Position numbers and translations under genes: made by a program. From contig NZ_KV810455.1 in NCBI RefSeq assembly GCF_001812805.1, positions 1 to 64,000 on the forward strand: a stretch of DNA of 64,000 bases. Reading direction: 5' to 3'. The notes under the pieces are model-generated. The model had not been told where the DNA came from. It saw nothing but the letters and a program-made list of their open reading frames with translations, and searched no databases. This DNA is from Corynebacterium sp. HMSC078H07. GTDB taxonomy: Bacteria; Actinomycetota; Actinomycetes; Mycobacteriales; Mycobacteriaceae. Shown in pieces: positions 36,486 through 44,525 of the stretch (positions are counted from its first letter, which is position 1; each line of letters starts with the position of its first letter).

Positions 36486-37913
36486 ATGTCGGAGAATGCG
36501 ACACTGCGGAAAACGATGAAGCCCTCGTGGGTCTTTGCCATGGCGTTGGGCGCGGCGATTGGCTGGGGCGCCTATATCCTGCCGTTCGACTGGATGCAGA
36601 AGGCGGGGCTTGCTGGAACACTCATCGGTTTTGTCATCGGTGGTCTCATGATTGCGGTTATCGGTTTGAGCTACGGCTTTACCATTCGCGCGCTGCCGCT
36701 GACCGGTGGTGGTGTGGCGTTCGCTATGGCTGCGCTCGGCCGGACTCATGCGTTTATCGCGGGGTGGGCGCTAACACTTGGGTATTCGTGCGTTGTCGCG
36801 TTGAATGCGTCGGCGGTCACGCTCGTCTTCCGCGTCACGTTCCCTGAGCTGGTTATGCAGGGCGCGCTTTACGACGTCGCCGGGTGGCCCATCTATCTCC
36901 CCGAAGTAGTGATTTGCTCACTGTTCATCATTGGGTTTGCGTGGTTGAACTCTAAAGGTGCAGCACTCTCTGGCCAGTTCCAGTTCTTTGCTGTTGTGCT
37001 CATGATCCTGGCGGTGGTGGTCATTGTGGCGTCGATGGTGATCTACTACGTCGTCGAGCGCCCGGAGCTTGCTCCCGCTTTTCCCGTAGATGTGCCGCCT
37101 GTTGCGGCGGTGGCGACCATCATCGCTTTTGCCCCGTGGGCCTACGTGGGCTTTGATTCCATTCCGCAGCTGGCGGGCGAGTTTAACTTCTCTCCGCGGA
37201 AGGCTCTTGGGCTTCTGCTGTGGGGTATTTCCGTGGCGACGTCGATTTATATCGCGATGATGCTGGCGACGTCGATTGCCGTGGGCGCCAACCACAGTGA
37301 TTTCGAGGGCGATGCATGGCCGCCGGCTGCAGCCATTAGCGAAGTGATGGGACCCGCTGGATTGGTGCTCATGGTCGTTGCCGTGAGCGCGGGCGTGCTC
37401 ACCGGACTCAATGGCTTCTATACAGCGGCAAGCCGAGTGCTGTTTACCTTGGGCCGCGCAAACTTGGTTCCGCGCCGGTTGGGCGAGCTCAAAGGACAAG
37501 GGCGCACGCCGCGCAACGCGATTCTCTTGGTATGCGCAGTGTGCCTCGTCACCCCATGGTTTGGGCGTGCAGCCCTGACCTGGGTCGTCGATATGTCCAG
37601 CACCGGTATTACAGTGGCTTACTTCTACGCATGCTTCTGTGCATGGAAGATTGCCCGCACTGGACACGTGCCTGGAATGACGAAGCCCATTGAACCAAAC
37701 AAGTTCTACGAGCTGATTGCCTTGGTCGGGTGCATCCTTTCCGTCGCGTTCATGGCGCTGCTCTTTATCCCTGGCTCGCCCGGCATGCTGGGAACAGCGC
37801 CGCTTATCGCACTGGTGGTTTGGATTGTGCTGGGGCTGGCGTCGTGGTCCGTTAAGCGCCGGCAATTGCGGGACGTGCCGCCGGAGAAGACGGCATCGTT
37901 GATTCTGGAATAG
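36486..37913 (+). CDS. APC-superfamily amino-acid/polyamine permease, copy 2
   Basis: 475 aa, the same length as copy 1 and collinear with it throughout (same GAAIGWGAYILPFDW helix 1 and FAPWAYVGFDSIPQLAGEF helix 6). Differences cluster in loops, for example VERPELAPAFPVDVPPV against AESPELVPAFPVDVSPV, and THHEAYEGD against NHSDFEGD. Third-codon changes are frequent, so the duplication or second acquisition is not recent. Substrate unknown. The matching lipoprotein gene converges 9 bp downstream. Confidence 0.88.
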   Translation: MSENATLRKTMKPSWVFAMALGAAIGWGAYILPFDWMQKAGLAGTLIGFVIGGLMIAVIGLSYGFTIRALPLTGGGVAFAMAALGRTHAFIAGWALTLGYSCVVALNASAVTLVFRVTFPELVMQGALYDVAGWPIYLPEVVICSLFIIGFAWLNSKGAALSGQFQFFAVVLMILAVVVIVASMVIYYVVERPELAPAFPVDVPPVAAVATIIAFAPWAYVGFDSIPQLAGEFNFSPRKALGLLLWGISVATSIYIAMMLATSIAVGANHSDFEGDAWPPAAAISEVMGPAGLVLMVVAVSAGVLTGLNGFYTAASRVLFTLGRANLVPRRLGELKGQGRTPRNAILLVCAVCLVTPWFGRAALTWVVDMSSTGITVAYFYACFCAWKIARTGHVPGMTKPIEPNKFYELIALVGCILSVAFMALLFIPGSPGMLGTAPLIALVVWIVLGLASWSVKRRQLRDVPPEKTASLILE

Positions 37914-37922
37914 CTGGGGTGG

Positions 37923-38504
37923 TTAGTCCGCAGTGTTCAGACGCTGCGGCCAGTCGCGGGCATCCGAGGTGAAGATGGCGAGCACGCTGTTATCGCCAGG
38001 TTTGCGGCAACTCAGACCAGCTAAATCGCTGCTAATTTGGCAGGTGAGCGGGTAGCTCTCACCGGTAACGGGGCTTTTAGCAGTGATGTCTGCAGTGTAA
38101 AGAGGATTGACCGTGGGGTCTGCTTGGTAGAGGGCGTAGCTGGCCTTCTTGGCAGGACCAAACATGGCCGCGGCAAACTCACAAGAGGTAGCGCTGCCGG
38201 CGAAGATTGTGTCGCCCTCTGGTGTCACGCCGCAGTCGCCGCCGACTTGGCTGGCGTTGATGGTCTGTTCGCCAGCGTCTTCCTCTTGCTGCTCGTCAGC
38301 TCGGGTGGGGGAGGGACCTTCGTCTTCCTCGGTGGTGGTTGAAGCACTGTCGGCGATGTCTGCCGAAGCTGATTCTTCAGCCGTTGTTGTTTCTTCGGCA
38401 GCGACGGGATCTGGGGACTCGGACGTAATCGGATCATTGTCGCTGCAAGCGGAGAGTGTCAATGCCGTTGCGGCGGCGAGAGTGAGAGAAGAGAGTTTAT
38501 GCAT
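37923..38504 (-). CDS. Putative lipoprotein, copy 2
   Basis: 193 aa from ATG 38504. Lipobox LSAC at residues 17-20, an acidic Thr/Ser/Glu linker, then the same four-cysteine domain as copy 1 (GGDCGVTP, ATSCEF, LTCQIS, LSCRKPG). The linker has diverged almost completely while the signal peptide (MHKLSSLTLA) and C-terminal domain are kept, as expected for a tether plus functional domain. It pairs with permease copy 2. Confidence 0.8.
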   Translation of the reverse strand: MHKLSSLTLAAATALTLSACSDNDPITSESPDPVAAEETTTAEESASADIADSASTTTEEDEGPSPTRADEQQEEDAGEQTINASQVGGDCGVTPEGDTIFAGSATSCEFAAAMFGPAKKASYALYQADPTVNPLYTADITAKSPVTGESYPLTCQISSDLAGLSCRKPGDNSVLAIFTSDARDWPQRLNTAD

Positions 38505-38660
38505 AGGGGAGACTGTAGTCCTAGAAAAGTGCGGTGTCCTGGGATTGCGTGGTCGAATTGGTGAGGGAGACGTCGGCAAGCACGGCGCTGACCACACGCA
38601 TTAGCACTAGACTTTGAAAGGGCAGTGTTCGGTTGGCGTCGAGAAGCGAGGAATGGGCTA

Positions 38661-39542
38661 ATGGACAAGGTCGAGGTTGGAGACGTCGTTGCGTTTAGGG
38701 AAAGCGATTCCATCGTCGGACAATCTTTAAAAGCTCGGGTTGTGGACATTCAGCCTTCGGGGAAGGCCTCGTTTCGGTACTCCTTAGAGCTTGAGGATGG
38801 ATCCATCCGAAAGGTCCCACGGCCGCGAATTAAGGGACCGTGGGCCAAGGCCGCTGAGATTGATGAACTAGTGAATCATCAGGTCAGGCTTCACGCGCAA
38901 CGAAGTGGGGAAGAGGAAGACAGTGCCGCAAGTTTCATGATTGAGAGTTGCCGCCTAGGAGAAGCCATGGAGCTGGGAAGCGACGATGATTTCATAGTCA
39001 CCGATCCGAAAGCGCTTGAACAACTAGTAGATTCCCCATTGGACGTGCTTTTGGAGGGAGTGCTAACCGCCCCCTGCGAGGAAGGGCTGCAAATATCTCC
39101 TCTAGGCGGGGTCCGCATTGTGCAAAGATTCGCGGAAGTCTCTCCTGATGAAGTGCTTGAGGTCGTGGAAAAAGAAGAGAAGGAGTGGAAATTTAAGCTC
39201 CGAGAGCATCAGGGAATTATTTCTGCGCGATGGGAATGGGAATCCTATTGTGAGCACTACCGGCCGATGTTTGAACTCTGGCGTGAATGGTGCGGGTTTG
39301 CTGCGGTACGGAAGTACGAACGAGAACTTGCGGCAGAAGCAGAGGGGGCAAGGCTTTTCGACTTGGCTAAGCGGCTAATCGAGATTATTGAAGAGAAACA
39401 ACCAGAGATTGCCCAAATGTACCGGCAGGAACTACTTGCGGAGCAGATAACGCCGTATACTATCCGCGAGACCCCTGACAGACCATTAGAACCCAACGAG
39501 ATTCCAGTTCGGGTTGAGTATCGCAGGCGGCGGTGGAGGTAA
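38661..39542 (+). CDS. Unrecognised cytoplasmic protein
   Basis: 293 aa from ATG 38661, chosen over GTG 38625 because GAGGAA lies about 10 bases upstream. The N-terminal 60 residues (VEVGDVVAFRESD...ARVVDIQPSG...YSLELEDGSIRKVPRPRIKGPW) have the look of a small beta-barrel such as a KOW/Tudor-like fold. The rest is helical and charged, with a VVEKEEKEWKFKLREHQ segment near 175 and aromatic-rich WEWESYCEHYRP near 200. I cannot name the family. It lies between the lipoprotein gene and the disrupted heparinase/propeller copy. Confidence 0.65.
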   Translation: MDKVEVGDVVAFRESDSIVGQSLKARVVDIQPSGKASFRYSLELEDGSIRKVPRPRIKGPWAKAAEIDELVNHQVRLHAQRSGEEEDSAASFMIESCRLGEAMELGSDDDFIVTDPKALEQLVDSPLDVLLEGVLTAPCEEGLQISPLGGVRIVQRFAEVSPDEVLEVVEKEEKEWKFKLREHQGIISARWEWESYCEHYRPMFELWREWCGFAAVRKYERELAAEAEGARLFDLAKRLIEIIEEKQPEIAQMYRQELLAEQITPYTIRETPDRPLEPNEIPVRVEYRRRRWR

Positions 39543-39599
39543 TAGAGCTACTAATTGCTCTGTTGGAGCTCTTCTTGTCCTGGGGATAACACTGGAAAG

Positions 39600-39737
39600 C
39601 TAGGGCATGAACCTCTATGAGGTAACCCCCGTTTAGTGGGCACCCTATTTGTACGGATCTTTTGTCCGTAGGAGAGGATGTTCATTGTGAGGCAACAGCG
39701 CAAGAAGTACACGCCGGATTATCGGCGTGAAGCTGCG
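39600..39737 (+). mobile_element. IS3-family remnant (left end and orfA start)
   Basis: After GGAG and a GTG near 39690, the frame encodes VRQQRKKYTPDYRREAAG, the usual opening of an IS3-family orfA. It is cut after these residues and joined directly to the heparinase-like fragment. The non-coding lead (GGTAACCCCCGTTTAGTGGG...) is probably the IS left end; exact limits are uncertain. Confidence 0.6.
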
Positions 39738-40017
39738 GGGCATTATTTTCCGCAACGAAAAGCCTACTGACACGTGAAGTGTGGGCTTCGGACGCGCGAG
39801 CCGGGACTTCGGACTGCTCACCGCTGTTGCGGTGGCTGGGCCAGAGGAGAAGGTGGAGTACAAGTTCAAGGACTATGGGGCCGGCAAGCGGGTACTCCGC
39901 ATTAATAGTGGAGTCCAAACTTACTTGTTCGAATATGATGTTGAACGCAAAAGCGTGTGGGCACTCTCCGCCCCAATTGAACGGGGGTATGCCGACGGCG
40001 GGCTTAGCTCACGGTGA
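39738..40017 (+). pseudogene. Heparinase II/III-like gene fragment (3' end)
   Basis: About 92 codons matching the last part of the 29008-30804 protein (GIIFRNEKPTDT, GFGRASRDFG, GKRVLRI, ERGYADGGL against GLVFRNEKPTDT, GFGRASRDFG, GKRVLRI, ERGYADGGL). An in-frame TGA follows PTDT and the 5' part is replaced by IS3 remnant sequence, so it is dead. Its stop codon is intact, and the AAA ATPase gene starts 38 bp later. Confidence 0.85.
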
Positions 40018-40054
40018 CGCGCCCGGCGGGGAACAAGATTGTATTGTTTCCTGT

Positions 40055-41191
40055 ATGAGCACCATTCAGCCAATTGAGTACGTCGCCGTTAAAGGCTTTG
40101 CGTCCATCAAGGATGTAAAGCTCACCTTGGCACCGGACGTGACAGTTCTCATCGGTGCAAACGGTGCAGGCAAATCCAACATCATCCGAAGTTTTGAACT
40201 GATGGCCCACATCATGAAGAGTCGACTTCAAAATTATGTGCTCGCACGTGGCGGGATGAATAATCTCCTCCACGTTGGACCACAAGGGCGTGATTCAGCT
40301 CTTTCCTTGAATGTGCAGTTCAGCCCCAACGATGCCGACACATCAAATGGATATATTGCGCGTCTCAGGAGCACAGATGAGGATAGCGCTTTTCTCGAGG
40401 AGTGGTTGACCTTCCACGACCGCAAGAAGTATGCGGCGCCGTACGATAGCCCGCTGCCGGCTGGAACTGAGACTGCTTTAGAGAAACTCAGCGGTAAGGA
40501 GCAGCGCTTTGCTGAATATGTTCGCCCACTTCTTGCCGGTATTCGGGTATTTCACTTCGACGAAGTCGGTTCCCAGGCCCCACCGAAAACCTTTTCTTCG
40601 GTGGCCGACAACTTAAGTCTTCATCCCGATGCTGGCAATATAGCTGCGTACCTTCTGCGGCTAAAGGCCGAGCTTCCTGATGACTATTTTGAGATTGTCT
40701 CGGCAATACGCAACGTGGCCCCTTTTTTCGATGACTTCGTCTTGGTCCCGGAAGGAGCTTCGCAAGACAACGTGCGTTTGAGGTGGGCGCAGAAGAACCT
40801 TGATACGGTTTTTAACGCGGCGCAGCTTAGTGATGGCACGCTGAGATTTATCTGCCTTGCAACGTTGTTGCTTGCGCCTGATAGACCACAGTGCATTGTT
40901 CTTGATGAGCCAGAGTTGGGCCTGCACCCACATGCCATCGTGCAGTTGGCGGCACTATTGCGCAAGGCTGCCCATGCAGGCCGTCAATGCGTGGTCGCTA
41001 CGCAGTCGGCACTCCTTCTTGATGAATTCTCTGTGCACAACGTGGCGGTACTAACGAGGAATAATGGAGAGAGTCAAGTAGTTTCTCCATCTGAAGAACA
41101 GCTGGAAGCGTTCTTGAGCGACTACACCCTAGGAGAGATGTGGCGGATGAACCTCTTGGGCGGAAATCTACGGTACGAGGAAGCACTGTGA
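40055..41191 (+). CDS. AAA (AAA_15/AAA_21-type, OLD-like) ATPase of a two-gene system
   Basis: 378 aa from ATG 40055; TATTGT lies about 10 bases upstream and no ribosome site is present, so a leaderless start is possible. An ABC/SMC-like single-chain ATPase: FASIKDVKLTLAP, Walker A GANGAGKSN at residue 32, an inserted helical region with LEEWLTFHDRKKY, signature-like LSDGTLRFICLATLLL near 265, Walker B CIVLDEPELGLHP near 285, and an H-loop-like VVATQSALLLDEF. Such ATPases pair with TOPRIM or DUF4276-type effectors in several anti-phage systems. The last four bases overlap the DUF4276 gene, so the two are one unit. Confidence 0.85.
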   Translation: MSTIQPIEYVAVKGFASIKDVKLTLAPDVTVLIGANGAGKSNIIRSFELMAHIMKSRLQNYVLARGGMNNLLHVGPQGRDSALSLNVQFSPNDADTSNGYIARLRSTDEDSAFLEEWLTFHDRKKYAAPYDSPLPAGTETALEKLSGKEQRFAEYVRPLLAGIRVFHFDEVGSQAPPKTFSSVADNLSLHPDAGNIAAYLLRLKAELPDDYFEIVSAIRNVAPFFDDFVLVPEGASQDNVRLRWAQKNLDTVFNAAQLSDGTLRFICLATLLLAPDRPQCIVLDEPELGLHPHAIVQLAALLRKAAHAGRQCVVATQSALLLDEFSVHNVAVLTRNNGESQVVSPSEEQLEAFLSDYTLGEMWRMNLLGGNLRYEEAL

Positions 41192-41865
41192 ATATGTCCG
41201 TGCGTCACCTGATTGTCGAGGGGCAAACGGAACAGCAGTTTGCCGAGCGTATTTTGGTTCAGCTAGCGGCTTCCAAAGGCATCTATGTAGTCACGAATCC
41301 TCCAAAGACTGGCACGAATAAACGTGGCATCAGCGCTCGTGGTGGAGGCGCGTGGAAGCATATGGTGGATCCTGCGCGCAATTTCTTGAGGAACCCGGGG
41401 ATAGACAAAGTAGGTGTTCTCTTCGATGTCTACGGGTCAGAATTCCAGAAGACGCATTCTGAGCTTGTTGGCTCCGAACTCCGGAATGCGGTGAAACGTG
41501 ACGCAACGGAATCGATCCTCAAAGGTCTTGACGTTGACGGAAACAAATTAGTGGTTGGCCCCGTCCTCTATGAGTTTGAGACACTCGTGATTGCGGCACT
41601 GGCTTCTGAAACCACCAAGGAAAAGCCCGCTGTTGTCCGAGAAGCGCAAGCAGCTGTAACGAAGGCGCACGGTGATGTAGAAGCTATTAACGGCTCAGTA
41701 GTAACTTCACCGTCTCATCGTGTGGCGAAGTGGTGGGAAGACAAGCTAGGCAAGCGCTATGAAAAACAAATTGATGGGCCACGAATACTCAATGAGGTTC
41801 CATGGCCCATCCTGAAGGAAGCATGCCCCACTTTTGCACAGTGGGTAGACGAGTTTCTTGATTAG
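41188..41865 (+). CDS. DUF4276-family putative nuclease/effector
   Basis: 225 aa from GTG 41188, which overlaps the ATPase stop (GTGA) and has GAGG 7 bases upstream; ATG 41194 is the alternative. Family marks: VEGQTEQQFAERIL at residue 9, VLFDVYG near 86 (acidic, TOPRIM-like), LYEFETLVIAAL near 132 and the C-terminal PWPILKEACPTFAQWVDEFL. DUF4276 proteins are thought to be TOPRIM-related and occur beside AAA ATPases; the VEGxTE and DxxG motifs are consistent with metal binding. The probable role is the toxic arm triggered by its ATPase during infection (inference). Confidence 0.8.
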   Translation: MNMSVRHLIVEGQTEQQFAERILVQLAASKGIYVVTNPPKTGTNKRGISARGGGAWKHMVDPARNFLRNPGIDKVGVLFDVYGSEFQKTHSELVGSELRNAVKRDATESILKGLDVDGNKLVVGPVLYEFETLVIAALASETTKEKPAVVREAQAAVTKAHGDVEAINGSVVTSPSHRVAKWWEDKLGKRYEKQIDGPRILNEVPWPILKEACPTFAQWVDEFLD

Positions 41866-42243
41866 AAGTCCGCGTGGACACGCTCCGCTACGGTGCGGTT
41901 GCTGCGCCAGTCAGCACGGTCTTCGCTAAAACCGGAGTAGTACAGCTCGAAGGTGAGGTCGTCCCCGTTGCCGTGGGGGACTAGGGCGGATTTATAGAGG
42001 TTGGGGTAGCCGGACTCCTCATGTGAAATGATTGGCGTCTCTGAGCGCTTCCAAGTGATGCCGTCTTTGGAGCGAAGTAGGTACAGGTTGCCCCTCTGGA
42101 CAGTTTCGCTCGGGATAACGTGCACGAGGCCGATGTATTCGCCGTTGTAGCGCTGAACATCAAGGTGCCACCAACGCTCACCATTTGGTACGTAGGGATC
42201 GATATTGGGGTACCGAGGAGCCGACCATGGGAAGTAAACTAAT
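41862..42243 (-). pseudogene. Beta-propeller gene fragment (3' end)
   Basis: About 126 codons matching the C-terminus of the 30791-32182 protein (WHLDVQ, NGEYIGLVHVIP, LYLLRSKDG, ISHEESGYPNLYKSALVPHG, YYSGFSEDRADWR). No start, signal peptide or linker remain. Its stop overlaps the DUF4276 gene stop by 3 bp. Upstream it is joined to the 77-aa gene region. Confidence 0.85.
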
Positions 42244-42249
42244 GGTGCC

Positions 42250-42483
42250 TTAGTTTGCGTCCATCAGCTTGCAATCAAGCTCAACTTTTCCCATGAAGTA
42301 GCGCGAATGGGATTTCTTTAGGGATTCGAGTGACCGCGCGGAAATGTGGGCAATCTCGATGTCAGAATCGCTGATTTCAGCTTCGAAGCGAAGGCGCTCC
42401 CTGATTGCTTGAACCGAGTCGTGAAATTGCGTAATGCGGGATTCGCCGGACTTCCTGCGGTATGTGATGATGAAATTTTTCAC
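42250..42483 (-). CDS. 77-aa protein, paralogue 1 of a two-member family
   Basis: 77 aa from GTG 42483, preceded by GGAGG at good spacing. A longer frame starts at 42513, but the paralogue at 55999-56232 supports the GTG: both start points align and give 77 aa. Shared features: F(I/V)ITY(R/K)R(K/R)SGES near residue 4, a helix DS.(Q/E)A(I/L)(R/K)ERLR.EA near residue 25, D(I/V)EIAHISA and a very conserved SLESLKKSHSRYFMG near residue 52. The fold looks beta-alpha-beta. Family and function are unknown to me. It lies beside a defence gene pair. Confidence 0.75.
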   Translation of the reverse strand: MKNFIITYRRKSGESRITQFHDSVQAIRERLRFEAEISDSDIEIAHISARSLESLKKSHSRYFMGKVELDCKLMDAN

Positions 42484-42639
42484 TGTCTTATTTACCTCCG
42501 TTCGGCTGTGCAACCAAGGTATCTTGTAGTGTTACTCAGAGTAACGCAGGCACCATTAAAATGGGCAGTCGTTTTGCTGCAGGACTAGGGTAGAGGGGCC
42601 TGAGAAAGGCGTTGCTAAGCGCCCGCTCCTTCCATACCC

Positions 42640-43115
42640 CAGTTCTAACGAGCTCCCGCAGCGCGGTCAACGCCTCACTGAGGCTGTGGAATTCTGATTC
42701 ATCGGTGTTGGTCTTCTCTACACTCCGAAAGCACTCTGGGCGCAGCTAGGGCGGTCTTGAAGGTACAGTGAGCCGGTGCGTATGAGGGTGGTGATGCGGG
42801 AGCCTGTGCTGAGCAGCGTGCGGCCGTGCGGCAGGTAGGCCACGTCGTGCACCAATGTGCGGGCGCGTGGGGCGGGGTTCCCATTGCTAGGTGTCCGCAA
42901 CGGGACCTCGCTTAGCGAGGCCCTCATACATCAGGGCCCGCGTCCACTGCACCTCCTCACCGCGGCTGTGCACGAAGCAGAGGCTCCACCGCGTAAGTGG
43001 CTAGAGGCTGAGCCATACTGAATGAACGCCGGTGACACTCCGCTTGAAGCCGTCGAGGCAGCGCACACCATCGAGGGTAAACCTCAGCCCAAAAGTTCTG
43101 GATAAGCGCTATGTA
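42640..43115 (-). pseudogene. Decayed copy of the stand-alone AAA ATPase gene
   Basis: Collinear with parts of 60981-62309: matches to its C-terminal ELHNLAD.../ALDALKELVTT segment (about 42640-42730), to LVHDVAYLPH...ALIR (about 42750-42860) and to the codons around its WTPCFVRSRGEE region (about 42940-43090). Long pieces are deleted and frames shift, so it is a remnant. The Walker motifs are gone. Confidence 0.7.
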
Positions 43116-43447
43116 CCAGGGGATGGTCGGGGCGTCGGCAAGCTGGGCGGCGGCAGAGGACTCAATAGTGAGCAGGGTGAAAGCGGGTCGGGCCCGGCGG
43201 TGGCATCGACGTGCGGCATGAAGGCCTTTCACAGTGGGGAAATCAAAGAGAGGCTCGACGCGGGAGGTCATGATTTAGTGTAATCGCGTACTGTCGAAAG
43301 TATTGACAACATCGCACTCGCCGACGCGTGCCGGGGTCAGGAGAAAACATGAATAACGATACCGCTGTGCAGGCACGGCTGGAGCTTGTCACGGCGGAAG
43401 GTGAGATTTGAAGGGCATATCTGCGTAGGGGAGTTCGGGAGGAACTA

Positions 43448-43975
43448 GTGGATGATTTCGAGTTTCCGGAGATGCCTCACGTGTATCTGCCGGCAGTCAA
43501 TGCGGACGAGGGGCTGACGCGTTGGGAGTTTCTGCCGGGGGCGTTGGATGAGTTCCAGAATCTTGAGGGTATCGATGAAGATGCTTTTCTCGAGATGCAA
43601 CAACTTTTGCTGCGTTGGGGCGAACGTGGCGCCCGAGAGGATGACGTTGCATTGGTGGAGCCATCGGGCAGGAGGGTTCTCAAGGAAATTCTGAACCCGC
43701 CATGGTTAGGCGAGTTGAAAGGGTGGGGAACTGGTGGGAATGGCGAGGACCGTCATTTTCGACTGTACTTCCTCGATATTTCTTCGAGGCCGGGTGAACC
43801 GGCCCACCAGATGCTTGTGAGCTTGTGTAAAGAAAAGCGGATCTTTGATAACACGCGTCAGGGGGTTCGTAAGACTAACGAGGCGCAGGATCGAGACATT
43901 TTGCTGGCTATGCGTCTAGGTAAGCAATGGTGTCAGAAAAATCGGGTCACTTTTCGGCCATGGCCGCCGAAATAG
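43448..43975 (+). CDS. HigB/RelE-like toxin of a probable TAC operon
   Basis: 175 aa from GTG 43448 behind GGGAGGAAC. Residues 60-170 have the order of HigB-type toxins: LLLRWGERG, then ILNPPWLGELKGWGTGGNGEDRHFRLYFLD (core strands), LVSLCKEKR, and a final helix DRDILLAMRLGKQW. HigB/RelE toxins cut mRNA at the ribosome. Gene order toxin-antitoxin-third protein matches the mycobacterial HigBA-chaperone arrangement. The N-terminal 55 residues are extra compared with minimal RelE proteins. Catalytic residues cannot be fixed without alignment. Confidence 0.65.
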   Translation: MDDFEFPEMPHVYLPAVNADEGLTRWEFLPGALDEFQNLEGIDEDAFLEMQQLLLRWGERGAREDDVALVEPSGRRVLKEILNPPWLGELKGWGTGGNGEDRHFRLYFLDISSRPGEPAHQMLVSLCKEKRIFDNTRQGVRKTNEAQDRDILLAMRLGKQWCQKNRVTFRPWPPK

Positions 43976-43977
43976 GG

Positions 43978-43997
43978 ATGTGCATTAAAATGCACAT
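43978..43997 (+). promoter_or_regulatory. Palindromic operator before the antitoxin gene
   Basis: A perfect inverted repeat, ATGTGCATT-AA-AATGCACAT, followed by -10 box TATGAT (44002-44007) and the antitoxin ATG at 44028. The antitoxin thus appears to have its own promoter inside the operon, with the operator covering the -35/spacer region. Binding by the HTH antitoxin itself is the likely control (inference). Confidence 0.65.
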
Positions 43998-44027
43998 AGC
44001 TTATGATGGGATGGAACATAGGGAAGC

Positions 44028-44525
44028 ATGGGTGAATTGATAATGGCGAAGTTAACGATCAAGCCGAAGAATGCGTTGCCCGGGGACCTCATCGGGTCGC
44101 AAATGGACCTCATTGAGCAACTCGTGGAGTTTCGAAAACTGCGAGGCATGACGCAAAGCGAGGTGGCATCGCGCATGGGTGTCGACCGCTCTGTTGTCAC
44201 CAAGTTTGAATCATTGGTGGGACTTGGGAAGAAGAACCACACAATGAAGATGATTCGTGCGTACGCAAACTCCGTTGAAGCGTATGTGGCGCACGTTGTA
44301 GTAGATGGTCGTATCCAGCACGGAAGTGCTCCCTATGCCGAGCTTAAAGAAGAAATTGCTCGGCGGATTACCGCTTTGGCAAACGCGAATGAGGCTCACG
44401 AACAATTCCCAGAGGCTGGCCGTGGTCAGCTGGGAACGGACTTTGTATTCGCTGCCCCGGTAGAGTCCGCCGAAACAGGAGTACTGCAGCAGATGGACTA
44501 CACAATGGAGGGGACTCTTGTCTAA
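44028..44525 (+). CDS. HigA-like XRE-family antitoxin
   Basis: 165 aa. An XRE helix-turn-helix lies at residues 28-65 (LVEFRKLRGMTQSEVASRMGVDRSVVTKFESL), followed by KMIRAYANSVEAYVAHVV, the usual layout of HigA antitoxins. A C-terminal tail of about 55 residues (from ARRITAL) extends past this core; in toxin-antitoxin-chaperone systems such a tail is where the SecB-like chaperone binds. ATG 44028 is used; ATG 44043 is possible. The end overlaps the next gene by 8 bp. Confidence 0.75.
   Translation: MGELIMAKLTIKPKNALPGDLIGSQMDLIEQLVEFRKLRGMTQSEVASRMGVDRSVVTKFESLVGLGKKNHTMKMIRAYANSVEAYVAHVVVDGRIQHGSAPYAELKEEIARRITALANANEAHEQFPEAGRGQLGTDFVFAAPVESAETGVLQQMDYTMEGTLV

Noticed and set aside
36918..37865. 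A 315-codon minus-strand frame rich in His, Arg and Gln
   Set aside because: Shadow of the second APC permease; composition is the reverse image of hydrophobic codons.
40055..41865. PARIS (AriA-AriB) system
   Set aside because: The second protein matches DUF4276 (VEGQTE, EFETLV, CPTFAQW) rather than the DUF4435 family of AriB; only the general ATPase-plus-TOPRIM logic is shared.
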